Source of the DNA: Chloroflexota bacterium
GTDB lineage: Bacteria; Chloroflexota; UBA6077
NCBI GenBank assembly: GCA_021788565.1
Contig: JAJYKO010000002.1
Location: 1 to 24,437, forward strand
Direction of reading: 5' to 3'
Length of the DNA: 24,437 nucleotides
The translations under genes and the position numbers were made by a program. Below the pieces are notes generated by a model. That model did not search any database and had not been told where the DNA came from. It was given only the letters and a program-made list of their open reading frames with translations. Of this stretch, positions 7,145 to 13,961 are shown piece by piece (position 1 is the first letter of the stretch; each line of letters begins with the position of its first letter).

Positions 7145-9064
7145 TTAGCTGTCGCGCTCCATCCGGTAGAACTCCAGGATGTCGCCGACCTCATATCCGC
7201 TGAAGCCGTCGATGTGGATGCCGCACTCGTAGCCCGCGGCAACCTCCCTAGCGTCCTCCTTGAAGCGGCGCAAGCTGGAGAGTCGGCCGTCGTATACGAC
7301 ACCACCGGCGCGAAGAACCCGCACGTGGTCGTTTCTAGCCACCTTTCCATCGGTGACCATGAGTCCGGCCGCGGCATCGCCTTTGCCGACTTTGAAGACC
7401 TGACGAACCTCGGCATGTCCGTCGATCACCTCCGAATAGGTCGGCTCGAGCAAGCCGGTGAGGGCCTTTTGGACATCCTCGACCAGCTTATATATCACGT
7501 CGTAGAACCGGATATCGACTTTGTTCTCCTCGGCCAGAAGCTTGGCGCCCGGCTCAGGACGGGTGTTGAAACCGATGATCACGGCTCCCGAGGCCGCGGC
7601 CAACTGCACGTCGGACTCGGTGATGTTCCCTGTCCCAGAGTGAATGACGTGAGCTTTCACATCTCCAACCTGAAGCCTGCCGAGGGAAACCACGATCGGC
7701 TCCATCGAGCCCTGCACGTCGGTCTTAACGATGATGTTCAGCTCCTTGACCTGGCCAGCCTGGATCTTGCTGAAGACGTCGTCCAGCGTCACCGGCACGG
7801 CCACCTCGACCATCGGCTCGACCGTTCTGGCCGCGGCCATCGAGCGGGCAACCTTCTCGTCGTCGATCACCTTCCAGACATCTCCGGCCACAGGCACGAC
7901 GTTCAGGCCCAGCACCTCGGCCGGCATGGAAGGGGTCACCTTGCGGAGCCGCTTGCCGGATTCGTCGAAGATGGCCTTCACCTTTCCGTAGCTCCCACCG
8001 GCGACGAGGACGTCACCGACCTTCAGGGTTCCGGATTTGACGAGGACCGTGGCCACGGGGCCGCGTGCCTTGTCCAGCTTCGCCTCGATCACCACGCCGG
8101 AGCCCGCCCGGTTGGGGTTTGCCTTGAACTCGCCCATCTCCGCCACAAGCAGGATCATCTCCAGCAACCGGTCGATGCCCTCCTTGCGGCGCGCTGAGAC
8201 GGGGACCTCTATGGTGTCCCCACCGTACTCCTCGGCAACCACTCCTATCTCGGCTAACTGCTGTTTGACCCTGTCTGGGTTGGCATCGGCCTTGTCGATC
8301 TTGTTGATCGCGACCACTATCGGCACCTTCGCGGCACGCGCGTGATCGATTGCCTCGCGAGTCTGCGGCATCACACCGTCGTCCGCCGCGACCACCAACA
8401 CCGCGATATCCGTCGCCTGGGCGCCTCGTGCACGCATTGCTGTGAAAGCCTCGTGGCCCGGGGTATCCAGGAAGGTGATCTTCTGACCGTGCAGCTCCAC
8501 CTGGTAGGCACCAATGTGCTGGGTAATGCCGCCGGCCTCCCGAGCAGTCACGTTACTTTCCCGTATCACGTCCAGCAAGCTGGTCTTGCCGTGATCGACG
8601 TGGCCCATGATGGTGACAACGGGCGGGCGCGGCTGAAGGAGCGACTTGTCTTCCTCGATGTCTATCTGAAGGGGCTCGGCCTCGACACGCTCGACCGGAG
8701 CCGGCTCGGTTACCTCGAAGCCGAGATCGGTGGCGACCACGGTCGCCGCATCCCGATCGATCTGCTGGTTGATGTTGGCGATGACGCCGTTCTTCATCAA
8801 CTCCTTGATTATTTGGACGGGGCTGACCTTCAGGAGCTCGGCGAGATCCTTCACAGCGAGCCCGTCGGGCAGCTCAACTGATTTCGGCTCTTCCGGGACT
8901 GCCACCGCAACGGCGCCGGTCGCAGCGGGGGCAGCATGGTCGAAAGACCTCCTCTGGCCGCCGCCGGGTCTGCCGGATCCACCTGGGCGGCCACCACCGG
9001 GCCGGCCGCCCTGTCCTGGTCTGCCTCTAGCTCCCCCAGGTTTGTTGAACGGTCTCGGACTCAT
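7145..9064 (-). CDS. infB: Translation initiation factor IF-2
   Basis: 639 residues; IF-2 is the GTPase that places initiator tRNA on the 30S subunit. After a short Gly/Arg/Pro-rich N-terminus (residues 1-40), an IF2-N module (about 66-118) leads to the G domain: GHVDHGKT (154-161), GGITQHIGA (178-186), DTPGHEAF (200-207) and NKID (254-257). Domain II, a middle domain (about 400-530) and the fMet-tRNA-binding C2 domain (about 530-635) follow. The N-terminal extension is much shorter than in enterobacteria. Start ATG 9064 has an ideal Shine-Dalgarno, TAAGGAGGAG, 6-7 nt upstream. The upstream gap to ylxR is filled with a heptamer repeat array. Confidence 0.97.
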   Translation of the reverse strand: MSPRPFNKPGGARGRPGQGGRPGGGRPGGSGRPGGGQRRSFDHAAPAATGAVAVAVPEEPKSVELPDGLAVKDLAELLKVSPVQIIKELMKNGVIANINQQIDRDAATVVATDLGFEVTEPAPVERVEAEPLQIDIEEDKSLLQPRPPVVTIMGHVDHGKTSLLDVIRESNVTAREAGGITQHIGAYQVELHGQKITFLDTPGHEAFTAMRARGAQATDIAVLVVAADDGVMPQTREAIDHARAAKVPIVVAINKIDKADANPDRVKQQLAEIGVVAEEYGGDTIEVPVSARRKEGIDRLLEMILLVAEMGEFKANPNRAGSGVVIEAKLDKARGPVATVLVKSGTLKVGDVLVAGGSYGKVKAIFDESGKRLRKVTPSMPAEVLGLNVVPVAGDVWKVIDDEKVARSMAAARTVEPMVEVAVPVTLDDVFSKIQAGQVKELNIIVKTDVQGSMEPIVVSLGRLQVGDVKAHVIHSGTGNITESDVQLAAASGAVIIGFNTRPEPGAKLLAEENKVDIRFYDVIYKLVEDVQKALTGLLEPTYSEVIDGHAEVRQVFKVGKGDAAAGLMVTDGKVARNDHVRVLRAGGVVYDGRLSSLRRFKEDAREVAAGYECGIHIDGFSGYEVGDILEFYRMERDS

Positions 9065-9084
9065 GGACTGCTCCTCCTTACCAA

Positions 9085-9170
9085 GCGAGAAGTCAGAAGC
9101 CAGAAGCGGGAAGCGGGGGAAACCCCCTCGCTACTCGCTGTTCACTACTCACTACTCGCCACTCGCTACT
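9085..9170. repeat. Two back-to-back heptanucleotide tandem arrays
   Basis: On the plus strand, 9085-9119 reads as five 7-mers (GCGAGAA, GTCAGAA, GCCAGAA, GCGGGAA, GCGGGGG), and 9129-9170 as six (CGCTACT, CGCTGTT, CACTACT twice, CGCCACT, CGCTACT). The junction GCGGGGG-AAA-CCCCC-TCGC forms a hairpin. The last unit contains the ylxR stop codon, and the first ends just before the infB Shine-Dalgarno. Heptamer tandem repeats of this kind are known from cyanobacterial genomes; this family is not recognised. Confidence 0.85.
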
Positions 9171-9495
9171 CCTTGCCTTCGGCTTCAGGAGCAGGGTGAG
9201 TTGCGGACGCGCTCTCTAGGGAACGTCCGAATCGAATCAATTCTTCACGGTCTTCCTGGCTCAGCTCGGTCTTCAGCGCTCGGCTCAGAGAGGACCGCTG
9301 GAGAGCCTTGTCCCAGCAGGAAGCGTCCCTGTGCAGGTAGGCGCCCCTTCCGGCTCGCTTGCCGGTGGGATCCACGCCGACCGAACCAGCAGGATCGCGG
9401 ACCACACGCACCATCTGGCGCTTGGGATCCACGAGTCCGCACCCAATGCAGGTACGCGCCGGTATGTGTTTAGGTCGTGGAGCATGGGCTTTCAT
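9166..9495 (-). CDS. ylxR: YlxR-family (DUF448) nucleic-acid-binding protein
   Basis: 109 residues. The family signature is clear: ARTCIGCGLVDPKRQMVRVV (13-32), then DPTGKRAGRGAYLHRDASCW (42-61) and LSRALKTEL. YlxR proteins are small basic RNA-binding proteins encoded between nusA and infB; in some bacteria they have been linked to RNase P or to transcription control. Start ATG 9495 is preceded by AGGGGA at about 11 nt. The C-terminal tail (SATHPAPEAEGKE) is not conserved, and its TAG stop sits inside the first unit of the heptamer array, suggesting that the end of the gene was set by the repeat. No ylxQ (L7Ae-like) gene lies between it and infB. Confidence 0.92.
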   Translation of the reverse strand: MKAHAPRPKHIPARTCIGCGLVDPKRQMVRVVRDPAGSVGVDPTGKRAGRGAYLHRDASCWDKALQRSSLSRALKTELSQEDREELIRFGRSLESASATHPAPEAEGKE

Positions 9496-9521
9496 TTAGC
9501 CACAATCCCCTAGCGTGTCAC

Positions 9522-9547
9522 AGCCCGGGTTGCCATCAACCCAGGCT
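9522..9547. repeat. Palindromic repeat between nusA and ylxR (copy 1)
   Basis: Arms AGCCCGGGTTG (9522-9532) and CAACCCAGGCT (9537-9547) pair with one mismatch around a 4-nt loop. The element matches the reverse complement of 9596-9621 at 24 of 26 positions. In the nusA transcript it forms an 11-bp hairpin in the nusA-ylxR gap. Confidence 0.8.
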
Positions 9548-9586
9548 CGTAGGTCCGTTCACCACGCATTGACGGTAACGGCCGGA

Positions 9587-10693
9587 TCAGGAAGCAGCCT
9601 GGGTTGAAGGCAACCCGGGCTCCTGACTTCGCGATGGCTCTGATGGCGGCTGGGCCGGCACCTCACTAACCAGCGCCTTTATATCGATGCGCCATCCGGT
9701 GAGTTTGGCAGCGAGGCGCGCGTTCTGGCCCTCCTTGCCAATGGCAAGCGAGAGCTGGCGCTCTGGCACCACGACCGTTGCCGTCTTGGTATCCTCGTTG
9801 ACGTCAACGCTGAGCACCTGGGCAGGGCTGAGCGCGTTGCCCACAAAGCTCGCGCTGTCGGGGCTCCACTGGACGACGTCAATCTTTTCGCCGCCGAGCT
9901 CGTTCACCACGTTTTGTATCCGCACACCTCGCATGCCCACGCAGGAGCCGACAGGATCGATTCCCTCCTGTCGGGCCGCAACGGCTACCTTCGAGCGTGC
10001 TCCCGCCTCGCGGGCGATGGCTTTCAGCTCGACGGCACCACTGAAGATCTCTGGGACTTCCTGCTCGAAAAGGCGGCGCAGCATCATCTTATGGTTGCGC
10101 GAGACCACGATCTGCGGACCTTTATGGCTGTCGTGGACCTCCACCAGGTACACGCGCAGCCTCTGACCCGGATAGTAGCGCTCGGTCGGAACCTGGTCGG
10201 TCGGGGCCATCACGCCCTCGGCCTTGCCTAGATCTATGAAAACGGAGCGGTTCTCGATCCGCTGTACCACGCCGTGGAGAAGCTCGCCCTCGCGCTCGTG
10301 GTACTCGTCAAAGACCATGCGGCGCTCCTCGTCGCGAAGTCGCTGGAGGATCACCTGCTTGGCGGTCTGAGCCGCGATACGGCCGAAGTTGGGCGGGGTT
10401 GACTCGACGGGAACCGTCCCGCCCAGTTCGACAGCAGGGTCTAACTTGCGCGCCGCAGCCAACGCTATCTTGTCGAAGGAGTCATCCTCTCTATCAACGA
10501 CGAGCTTATCGACGAATATCTTGACGGCTCCGGTGATGGGGTCGATCTGAGCGGTGACATTCTGGCTGGTGGGCGAGAAGTTGCGTCTGTAGGCAGAGAC
10601 GAGTGCCGCCTCTATGGCGTGCATCACCGCCTCGCGGCTGACACCCTTCTCGCTACAGAGCTGGCTGATAGCCGTCACGAAGTCGCTCTTCAT
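9587..10693 (-). CDS. nusA: Transcription termination/antitermination factor NusA
   Basis: 368 residues from ATG 10693, chosen because AGGAGG lies 5 nt upstream. NusA binds RNA polymerase and modulates pausing, termination and antitermination. Layout: N-terminal polymerase-binding domain (1-125), S1 domain (about 130-200, starting [20 protein letters not shown]), KH1 (about 203-280, with [16 protein letters not shown] near 248-263) and KH2 (about 285-345, with [18 protein letters not shown]). There are no C-terminal acidic repeats, as in most non-enterobacterial NusA. The last 13 residues ([13 protein letters not shown]) are encoded by a palindromic repeat. This is the first gene of the operon; rimP, which usually precedes nusA, is absent and a divergent gene lies there instead. 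Confidence 0.96.
   Translation of the reverse strand: MKSDFVTAISQLCSEKGVSREAVMHAIEAALVSAYRRNFSPTSQNVTAQIDPITGAVKIFVDKLVVDREDDSFDKIALAAARKLDPAVELGGTVPVESTPPNFGRIAAQTAKQVILQRLRDEERRMVFDEYHEREGELLHGVVQRIENRSVFIDLGKAEGVMAPTDQVPTERYYPGQRLRVYLVEVHDSHKGPQIVVSRNHKMMLRRLFEQEVPEIFSGAVELKAIAREAGARSKVAVAARQEGIDPVGSCVGMRGVRIQNVVNELGGEKIDVVQWSPDSASFVGNALSPAQVLSVDVNEDTKTATVVVPERQLSLAIGKEGQNARLAAKLTGWRIDIKALVSEVPAQPPSEPSRSQEPGLPSTQAAS
9596..9621. repeat. Palindromic repeat inside the nusA 3' end (copy 2)
   Basis: Arms AGCCTGGGTTG (9596-9606) and CAACCCGGGCT (9611-9621) flank a 4-nt loop. It is an inverted copy of 9522-9547 and is translated as the NusA C-terminal tail; the stop codon follows 6 nt downstream in the reading direction. 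Confidence 0.8.
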
Positions 10694-10749
10694 TCGATCC
10701 TCCTGGCTAGAAACCGCGTCCCGAACCTGGCGGCGGTGCAAGCCGCAAC

Positions 10750-10775
10750 AAAAAAGTGGGGGCTTGCCCACCACT
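10750..10775 (-). terminator. Terminator-like hairpin with U-tract in the nusA leader (putative attenuator)
   Basis: On the minus strand AGTGG-T-GGGC (10775-10766) pairs with GCCCCCACT (10763-10755), with a single bulged T and a tight loop, followed directly by a run of T (10755-10750). It lies about 20-45 nt downstream of the predicted transcription start and about 57 nt upstream of the nusA ATG. Since the upstream gene is divergent, it can only act on the nusA operon's own transcript. Confidence 0.65.
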
Positions 10776-10800
10776 CAAGAACGCATACTGTTGATGACAC

Positions 10801-10829
10801 ATTATACCAGTGGAGACCGACCCACGCAA
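10801..10829 (-). promoter_or_regulatory. Sigma70-type promoter of the nusA-infB operon
   Basis: On the minus strand, TTGCGT (10829-10824), a 17-bp spacer and a consensus TATAAT (10806-10801) predict a start near 10794 and a leader of about 100 nt before nusA. Confidence 0.7.
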
Positions 10830-10844
10830 TGGAGGTGTCAGGGA

Positions 10845-10856
10845 ACTGGCGCCAGT
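10845..10856. promoter_or_regulatory. 12-bp perfect palindrome in the divergent region
   Basis: ACTGGCGCCAGT lies between the nusA promoter (-35 at 10824-10829) and the cytidylate-kinase-like gene. It could be a regulator binding site, but a single 12-bp palindrome is weak evidence. Confidence 0.25.
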
Positions 10857-10956
10857 GGCCTGGGAACAGGGCACTCGGAGAGAGACTCGCGTGATAGAAT
10901 GTGCGGTGGAAACCTGGCACGAAGAGGACACGATTTCCAGGCGAGTGGAGGGCAGA

Positions 10957-11775
10957 ATGGCAGTCATCACCATCTCTCGAGGTACATTCACTGGCGGTCA
11001 GGAGCTTGCCGAGTGTCTGGCGGAGAGACTTGGATATCAGTGTCTCAGCCGCGAGGTGATACTCGACGCGGCCACCACCTTCGGGGTTCCGGTCGAGAAG
11101 TTCATCGAGGCGATGGAGAAGCCCCCGTCGTTCTGGGAGCGGCTCACCGGCGAGCGAACCGACTACCTGAACTACCTTCGGGCGGCGCTGTCGGAGCGAG
11201 CGATGGCGGGCAATCTGGTGTACCACGGCTACGCGGGACATCTGCTTCTTTCGAGCATCCCGAACGTCCTGCGGGTCCGCGCCATCGCTGACGTGGAGAC
11301 GCGCGTGCAGACAGCTATGGCCCGCAACAACCTGGACCGAAAGAGCGCCATCGCGCGAGTAAAGCGGATCGACAAGGAACGCTCGGACTGGATGCGGTTT
11401 CTGTTCGGCGTGGACTGGGAAGACCCTCGTCTGTACGACGTGGTTGTGAACATCAGCCGGCTCGGGGTAGCGGGCGCGTGCGACCTGGTGGCGAGCGTTG
11501 CGGCGATGAAGCCGTTCCAGCCAAACCCGGAGTCGACGAAGGCGATGAACGATCTGGTGCTAGCCAGCAGAGTATGGGTGACACTGGCTGGGAATCCAGA
11601 GACGGCGGGGTCAAGTCTGAAGGTGACAGCCGACGGGGGCGTTGTCACGATCACCGGTACTGCCGTGTCGTGGGATGTGGTGGACTCGATCGGGGTCGTG
11701 GCGGCTACGGTCGAAGGAGTGCGCGAGGTGAGCAGCGACGTGGGGGTGAACCCGCTGTACGCCACGCCGATTTAG
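10957..11775 (+). CDS. Cytidylate-kinase-like protein with C-terminal BON-like domain
   Basis: 272 residues from ATG 10957, which has GGAGG 5 nt upstream; the frame is open back to 10810, but that part looks non-coding. The N-terminal domain (1-190) matches the cytidylate-kinase-like family: ITISRGTFTGGQELAECLAERLGY (4-27, P-loop region), a substrate-side VYHGYAGHLLL (88-98), and the family segment RIDKERSDWMRFLFGVDWEDPRLYDVVVN (137-165). The true substrate of this family is generally unknown; it is a P-loop nucleoside-monophosphate-kinase fold. The C-terminal part (about 195-265; SRVWVTL...LKVTADGGVVTITG...VREVSSDVGV) resembles a BON domain, usually associated with membrane or ligand binding in periplasmic proteins. 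No signal peptide is visible, so it is probably cytoplasmic. It is transcribed divergently from nusA. Confidence 0.8.
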   Translation: MAVITISRGTFTGGQELAECLAERLGYQCLSREVILDAATTFGVPVEKFIEAMEKPPSFWERLTGERTDYLNYLRAALSERAMAGNLVYHGYAGHLLLSSIPNVLRVRAIADVETRVQTAMARNNLDRKSAIARVKRIDKERSDWMRFLFGVDWEDPRLYDVVVNISRLGVAGACDLVASVAAMKPFQPNPESTKAMNDLVLASRVWVTLAGNPETAGSSLKVTADGGVVTITGTAVSWDVVDSIGVVAATVEGVREVSSDVGVNPLYATPI

Positions 11776-11874
11776 AGCCCGTCCGACAACCAACCACCAA
11801 GGCACAAAGACACAAGGATCAGCTACAGAAAAGCCACGGTGTCCTGGTGTCTTAGTGGTTATCGGATAGGTTCT
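11776..11874. repeat. Imperfect long inverted repeat (possible non-autonomous element)
   Basis: The left arm (11776-11817) and the right arm (11834-11874) are reverse complements with scattered mismatches. Compare ACAACCAACCACCAAGGCAC on the left with ATAACCACTAAGACACC read from the right-arm complement. The arms flank a short centre and start directly after the kinase stop. It may act as that gene's terminator. No coding capacity is seen. Confidence 0.6.
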
Positions 11875-11983
11875 TAGAAGGCCGGGCTGGCCGGCAGGGC
11901 TGCTGACTCCTACATGTACATGGTGGCATGGATGGTGCAGAAGCTGGATCGAAGAGGAAGCGTGCTGGTTTGGAAGGAGGGGG

Positions 11984-12145
11984 GTGGCTGGCGTGTGGGT
12001 TTATCTCCTGGCTATAGTGCTGGTGCCCGTGGCCCTCGCGGTTATCTCCCATGTGCTCGATAGCTACCGGTTTGGCGAGATGATTGGGGAGCCCGAGGGC
12101 GACTGGGATACGGGTCCAATCGAGGGAGAAGAGAAGGCAGCATGA
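11984..12145 (+). CDS. Small predicted single-pass membrane protein (53 residues)
   Basis: A GTG-initiated frame with a strong AAGGAGG just upstream (11974-11980) encodes VAGVWVYLLAIVLVPVALAV, a clear hydrophobic segment (about residues 4-24), followed by SHVLDSYRFGEMIGE and a very acidic tail with EPEGDWDTGPIEGEEKAA. The layout, a short membrane helix then an acidic cytoplasmic or external tail, is that of many bacterial small membrane proteins. The function is not recognised. A second GTG at 11993 is an alternative start. It stands alone between the inverted repeat and a region with two hairpins. Support comes from the ribosome-binding site, the hydrophobic pattern and the codon pattern, not from a known family. 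Confidence 0.6.
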   Translation: MAGVWVYLLAIVLVPVALAVISHVLDSYRFGEMIGEPEGDWDTGPIEGEEKAA

Positions 12146-12198
12146 TCGGCTCGTGGCGCCTGGGGTCCGGAGACGGGGAGACGCATCAGGTCTAGCGG

Positions 12199-12249
12199 CT
12201 TGCGGAACCATGGACCGCAAGAGTTGACTGCCATCAAGTCGCGTCAACT
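12199..12249. other. Two adjacent small hairpins
   Basis: Hairpin 1 has arms CTTGCGG (12199-12205) and CCGCAAG (12215-12221); hairpin 2 follows at once with arms AGTTGAC (12222-12228) and GTCAACT (12243-12249). They lie 54 bp downstream of the small membrane-protein gene. They could be a 3' end or a small structured RNA; no known RNA family is recognised. The rest of 12146-12411 shows no gene. Confidence 0.4.
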
Positions 12250-12366
12250 GTTCCGGGAGAGGGTGTTCATGTCGTAGCTCCGCTCTCCCCGTCCGTTCGC
12301 GTCACCGCCCCCCCGCCTCACTGTTAGCGGCCACATTGCATCATTCGTCGAGACAACCACAGGGTA

Positions 12367-12385
12367 GCAGGGCGCAAGCCCCTGC
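12367..12385 (-). terminator. Weak hairpin downstream of the DUF5679 gene
   Basis: Arms GCAGGG (12367-12372) and CCCTGC (12380-12385) with a 7-nt loop lie 26 nt past the stop codon of the gene, without a U-tract. It may be a terminator or a common REP-like palindrome. Confidence 0.3.
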
Positions 12386-12411
12386 CCTCGGGTCCTTACC
12401 GGCCGGGCGCG

Positions 12412-12555
12412 CTAGCTGGCCTTCATGATGCGGGTCAGCTTCGTGCCGCATACGGTGCAAGTCCCCTGCATCGCGGGGCGCCCGTTCGACATCTTGATCT
12501 CCTTGGGATCCTTCATCTCTCGCTGGGTGCGACACTTCACACAGTAGGCCTGCAT
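12412..12555 (-). CDS. DUF5679-like small zinc-ribbon protein (47 residues)
   Basis: ATG 12555 to TAG 12412. The product begins MQAYCVKCRTQREMKDPKEI, continues KMSNGRPAMQGTCTVCGTKL and ends TRIMKAS. Two CxxC pairs (Cys5/Cys8 and Cys33/Cys36) should bind one zinc ion. The pattern CVKCR..REMKDP...NGRPA..G.C.VCGTK is that of DUF5679 proteins, which are common in Chloroflexota and of unknown function; a nucleic-acid or ribosome-related role is a guess. An excellent Shine-Dalgarno (AAAAGGAGATAAGAC) precedes the ATG, and a promoter with a 17-bp spacer lies upstream. It is too short for most gene finders, and a longer frame on the same strand (12341-13024) overlapping it is spurious. Confidence 0.88.
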   Translation of the reverse strand: MQAYCVKCRTQREMKDPKEIKMSNGRPAMQGTCTVCGTKLTRIMKAS

Positions 12556-12617
12556 GTCTTATCTCCTTTTCGATCTGCATCTGGGGTCGCGGGGCGCTCC
12601 CCAAGAGCGCTAGGCTT

Positions 12618-12646
12618 AGTCTAAGTTGAAGACGCCGCATATGCAA
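12618..12646 (-). promoter_or_regulatory. Promoter of the DUF5679 gene
   Basis: On the minus strand, TTGCAT (12646-12641), 17 bp and TAGACT (12623-12618) precede a leader of about 55 nt. The -10 box lies in an 11-bp palindrome (CTTAGNCTAAG), and the leader carries a 6-bp hairpin (GCGCTC 12594-12599, GAGCGC 12605-12610). Confidence 0.5.
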
Positions 12647-12694
12647 ATCCGGTGGCGGCGTGCGGAGCCCATGAACATTCGTGCAACCAGAGAC

Positions 12695-12720
12695 AGCCTG
12701 GGTTGACGACGACCAGGGCC
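12695..12720. repeat. Degenerate third copy of the nusA-tail palindrome
   Basis: This starts with the same 11 bases (AGCCTGGGTTG) as copy 2 at 9596. Similarity continues with mismatches on both flanks. It lies just past the stop of the GH99-like gene. Confidence 0.5.
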
Positions 12721-12737
12721 CCCAGCGGATTTGACAG

Positions 12738-13961
12738 CTACTGCGCCTCCCATGGGAAGCGGGCGCTGTTGGATCTACTCTGAATGCCATTGGGCCCGTT
12801 GACCCAGGTGATGCTCCCGTTGGTGAAGGCGGTCCAATTGTCGGCCTTGCGCCACACCATAAGGCCGGTGGTCGTCTGCTGCAGGGAATCTCCGTTGGCC
12901 CCGTAGTGCTCGTTCTCAAGGGGAACGCCGGCCACGTCGGGTATTTGGTCGGCAAGTGCCTTAAAGCCCAGCCTGAAGGAGAAGAGCCCCTGGGTCGACA
13001 TGGTCGAGACCGTAGTCCCGGCACCCCTGAACGCGGCCACTTTCTGGCGTGTTATGTCGAGGTAGAGGTTTCCATAGCTGGAGCCTGGCTCGATCTCGGT
13101 GCCCTCGCCCCACTCAGACCAGCTGGTAATGGTGATCAGGTCCGGGTTACTGGCGATGGCGGAGTCCCAGCGCTGGGAGTAATAGGCGCCCCCGTTCCTG
13201 GGGACGAGAACTTTGGTAGGGTTATCCTGCCGCGTATTGTCCCAGCCGGGTGCCACTCCGGCCGCCCAGTACTTGCGCTTGCCGGTGTTGGCGGACGCCG
13301 CATCCACCTTGGAGCGCATGTTTTGATAGGTCGATGTGGCATCCGCGGTCCAGCTGGCCGCGCTGAAGAGATGCACGCCGTCGAAGACATTCAGCCAGAT
13401 ATCTGGCCTGTCCGTCTCCACGTTCCAGTGCCAGCTCCCCTGGGGATCCACCTGAGCGCGGATCGCCGCCCAGACCTCGGGTCCGCCGACGGACGAAGGA
13501 CTCCAGAAGAAGATCGCGGGCTTGCCCCCGACCCTGGCCAGGTTTGGGTTGGGGCCGTAGGTAGACATGAAGTAGCGGAGGTTATCCACCACTTCTTGCG
13601 GTGAGCCGAAAGACTCGGATTCGAAGTAGATGGTGGATGCGAAACCCGTGCCCTTCGAGACATCGAGAAGGGTCGCGAAATTCGTGTCCGTGCGGTTGCC
13701 TTTGCCCATCCACGAGCTTATGAAGCCAGTGATGCCCGCGCCGGATGCCTCGTTGATCTGCCGCTGGAATGTCGCCCTATCGTCGCTGTTGTACGGGGTG
13801 ACAGGGATGTCCCACATCTGCGCGCGGTTGAAGTCGCTCACGTTGTACCACGGGTAGTAGAAAGCGAGAACCGGCGAATCCGGAGCAGCCTGGGCGGGGC
13901 GGGGCGCCGCGCCAAAAGCCAGGGCAACGAGAAGGAGCCCCAGCAGCGATTTCCAACTCAA
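12738..13961 (-). CDS. Secreted GH99-like glycoside hydrolase with Chloroflexota-type C-terminal domain
   Basis: 407 residues. The start is a TTG at 13961 with GAGGAGGAG 6 nt upstream; no ATG fits. A signal peptide is clear (MSWKSLLGLLLVALAFGAAP, cleavage likely after AQA at residue 26). The catalytic domain (about 30-315) starts VLAFYYPWYN and has AGITGFISSWMG, KPAIFFWSP and ITSWSEWGEGTEIEPG (278-293). These match the GH99 / glycoprotein endo-alpha-mannosidase-like group, in which Glu residues of the W-x-EW-x-E-x-T-x-IEP motif are functional; the substrate here is unknown. The C-terminal domain (about 330-405; LGFKALADQIPDV...GLMVWRKADNWTAFTNG...WVNGPNGIQSRSNS) is of a type I associate with secreted Chloroflexota proteins. 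It is probably secreted or wall-bound. Confidence 0.8.
   Translation of the reverse strand: MSWKSLLGLLLVALAFGAAPRPAQAAPDSPVLAFYYPWYNVSDFNRAQMWDIPVTPYNSDDRATFQRQINEASGAGITGFISSWMGKGNRTDTNFATLLDVSKGTGFASTIYFESESFGSPQEVVDNLRYFMSTYGPNPNLARVGGKPAIFFWSPSSVGGPEVWAAIRAQVDPQGSWHWNVETDRPDIWLNVFDGVHLFSAASWTADATSTYQNMRSKVDAASANTGKRKYWAAGVAPGWDNTRQDNPTKVLVPRNGGAYYSQRWDSAIASNPDLITITSWSEWGEGTEIEPGSSYGNLYLDITRQKVAAFRGAGTTVSTMSTQGLFSFRLGFKALADQIPDVAGVPLENEHYGANGDSLQQTTTGLMVWRKADNWTAFTNGSITWVNGPNGIQSRSNSARFPWEAQ

Noticed and set aside
7136..8197. Long plus-strand open frame of 353 codons
   Set aside because: It lies fully antisense to infB and rbfA, and its His/Leu/Asp-rich translation is typical of an antisense shadow in GC-rich DNA.
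9085..9170. CRISPR-like array
   Set aside because: The unit is 7 bp with no spacers, so it is a simple tandem repeat.
11914..12063. 49-codon plus-strand frame starting MYMVAWMVQKLD
   Set aside because: It has no convincing ribosome-binding site and overlaps the better-supported 53-codon membrane-protein gene in another frame.
12341..13024. Minus-strand open frame of 227 codons
   Set aside because: It overlaps the GH99-like and DUF5679 genes in another frame, and its Arg/Ser/Pro-rich product matches no family.
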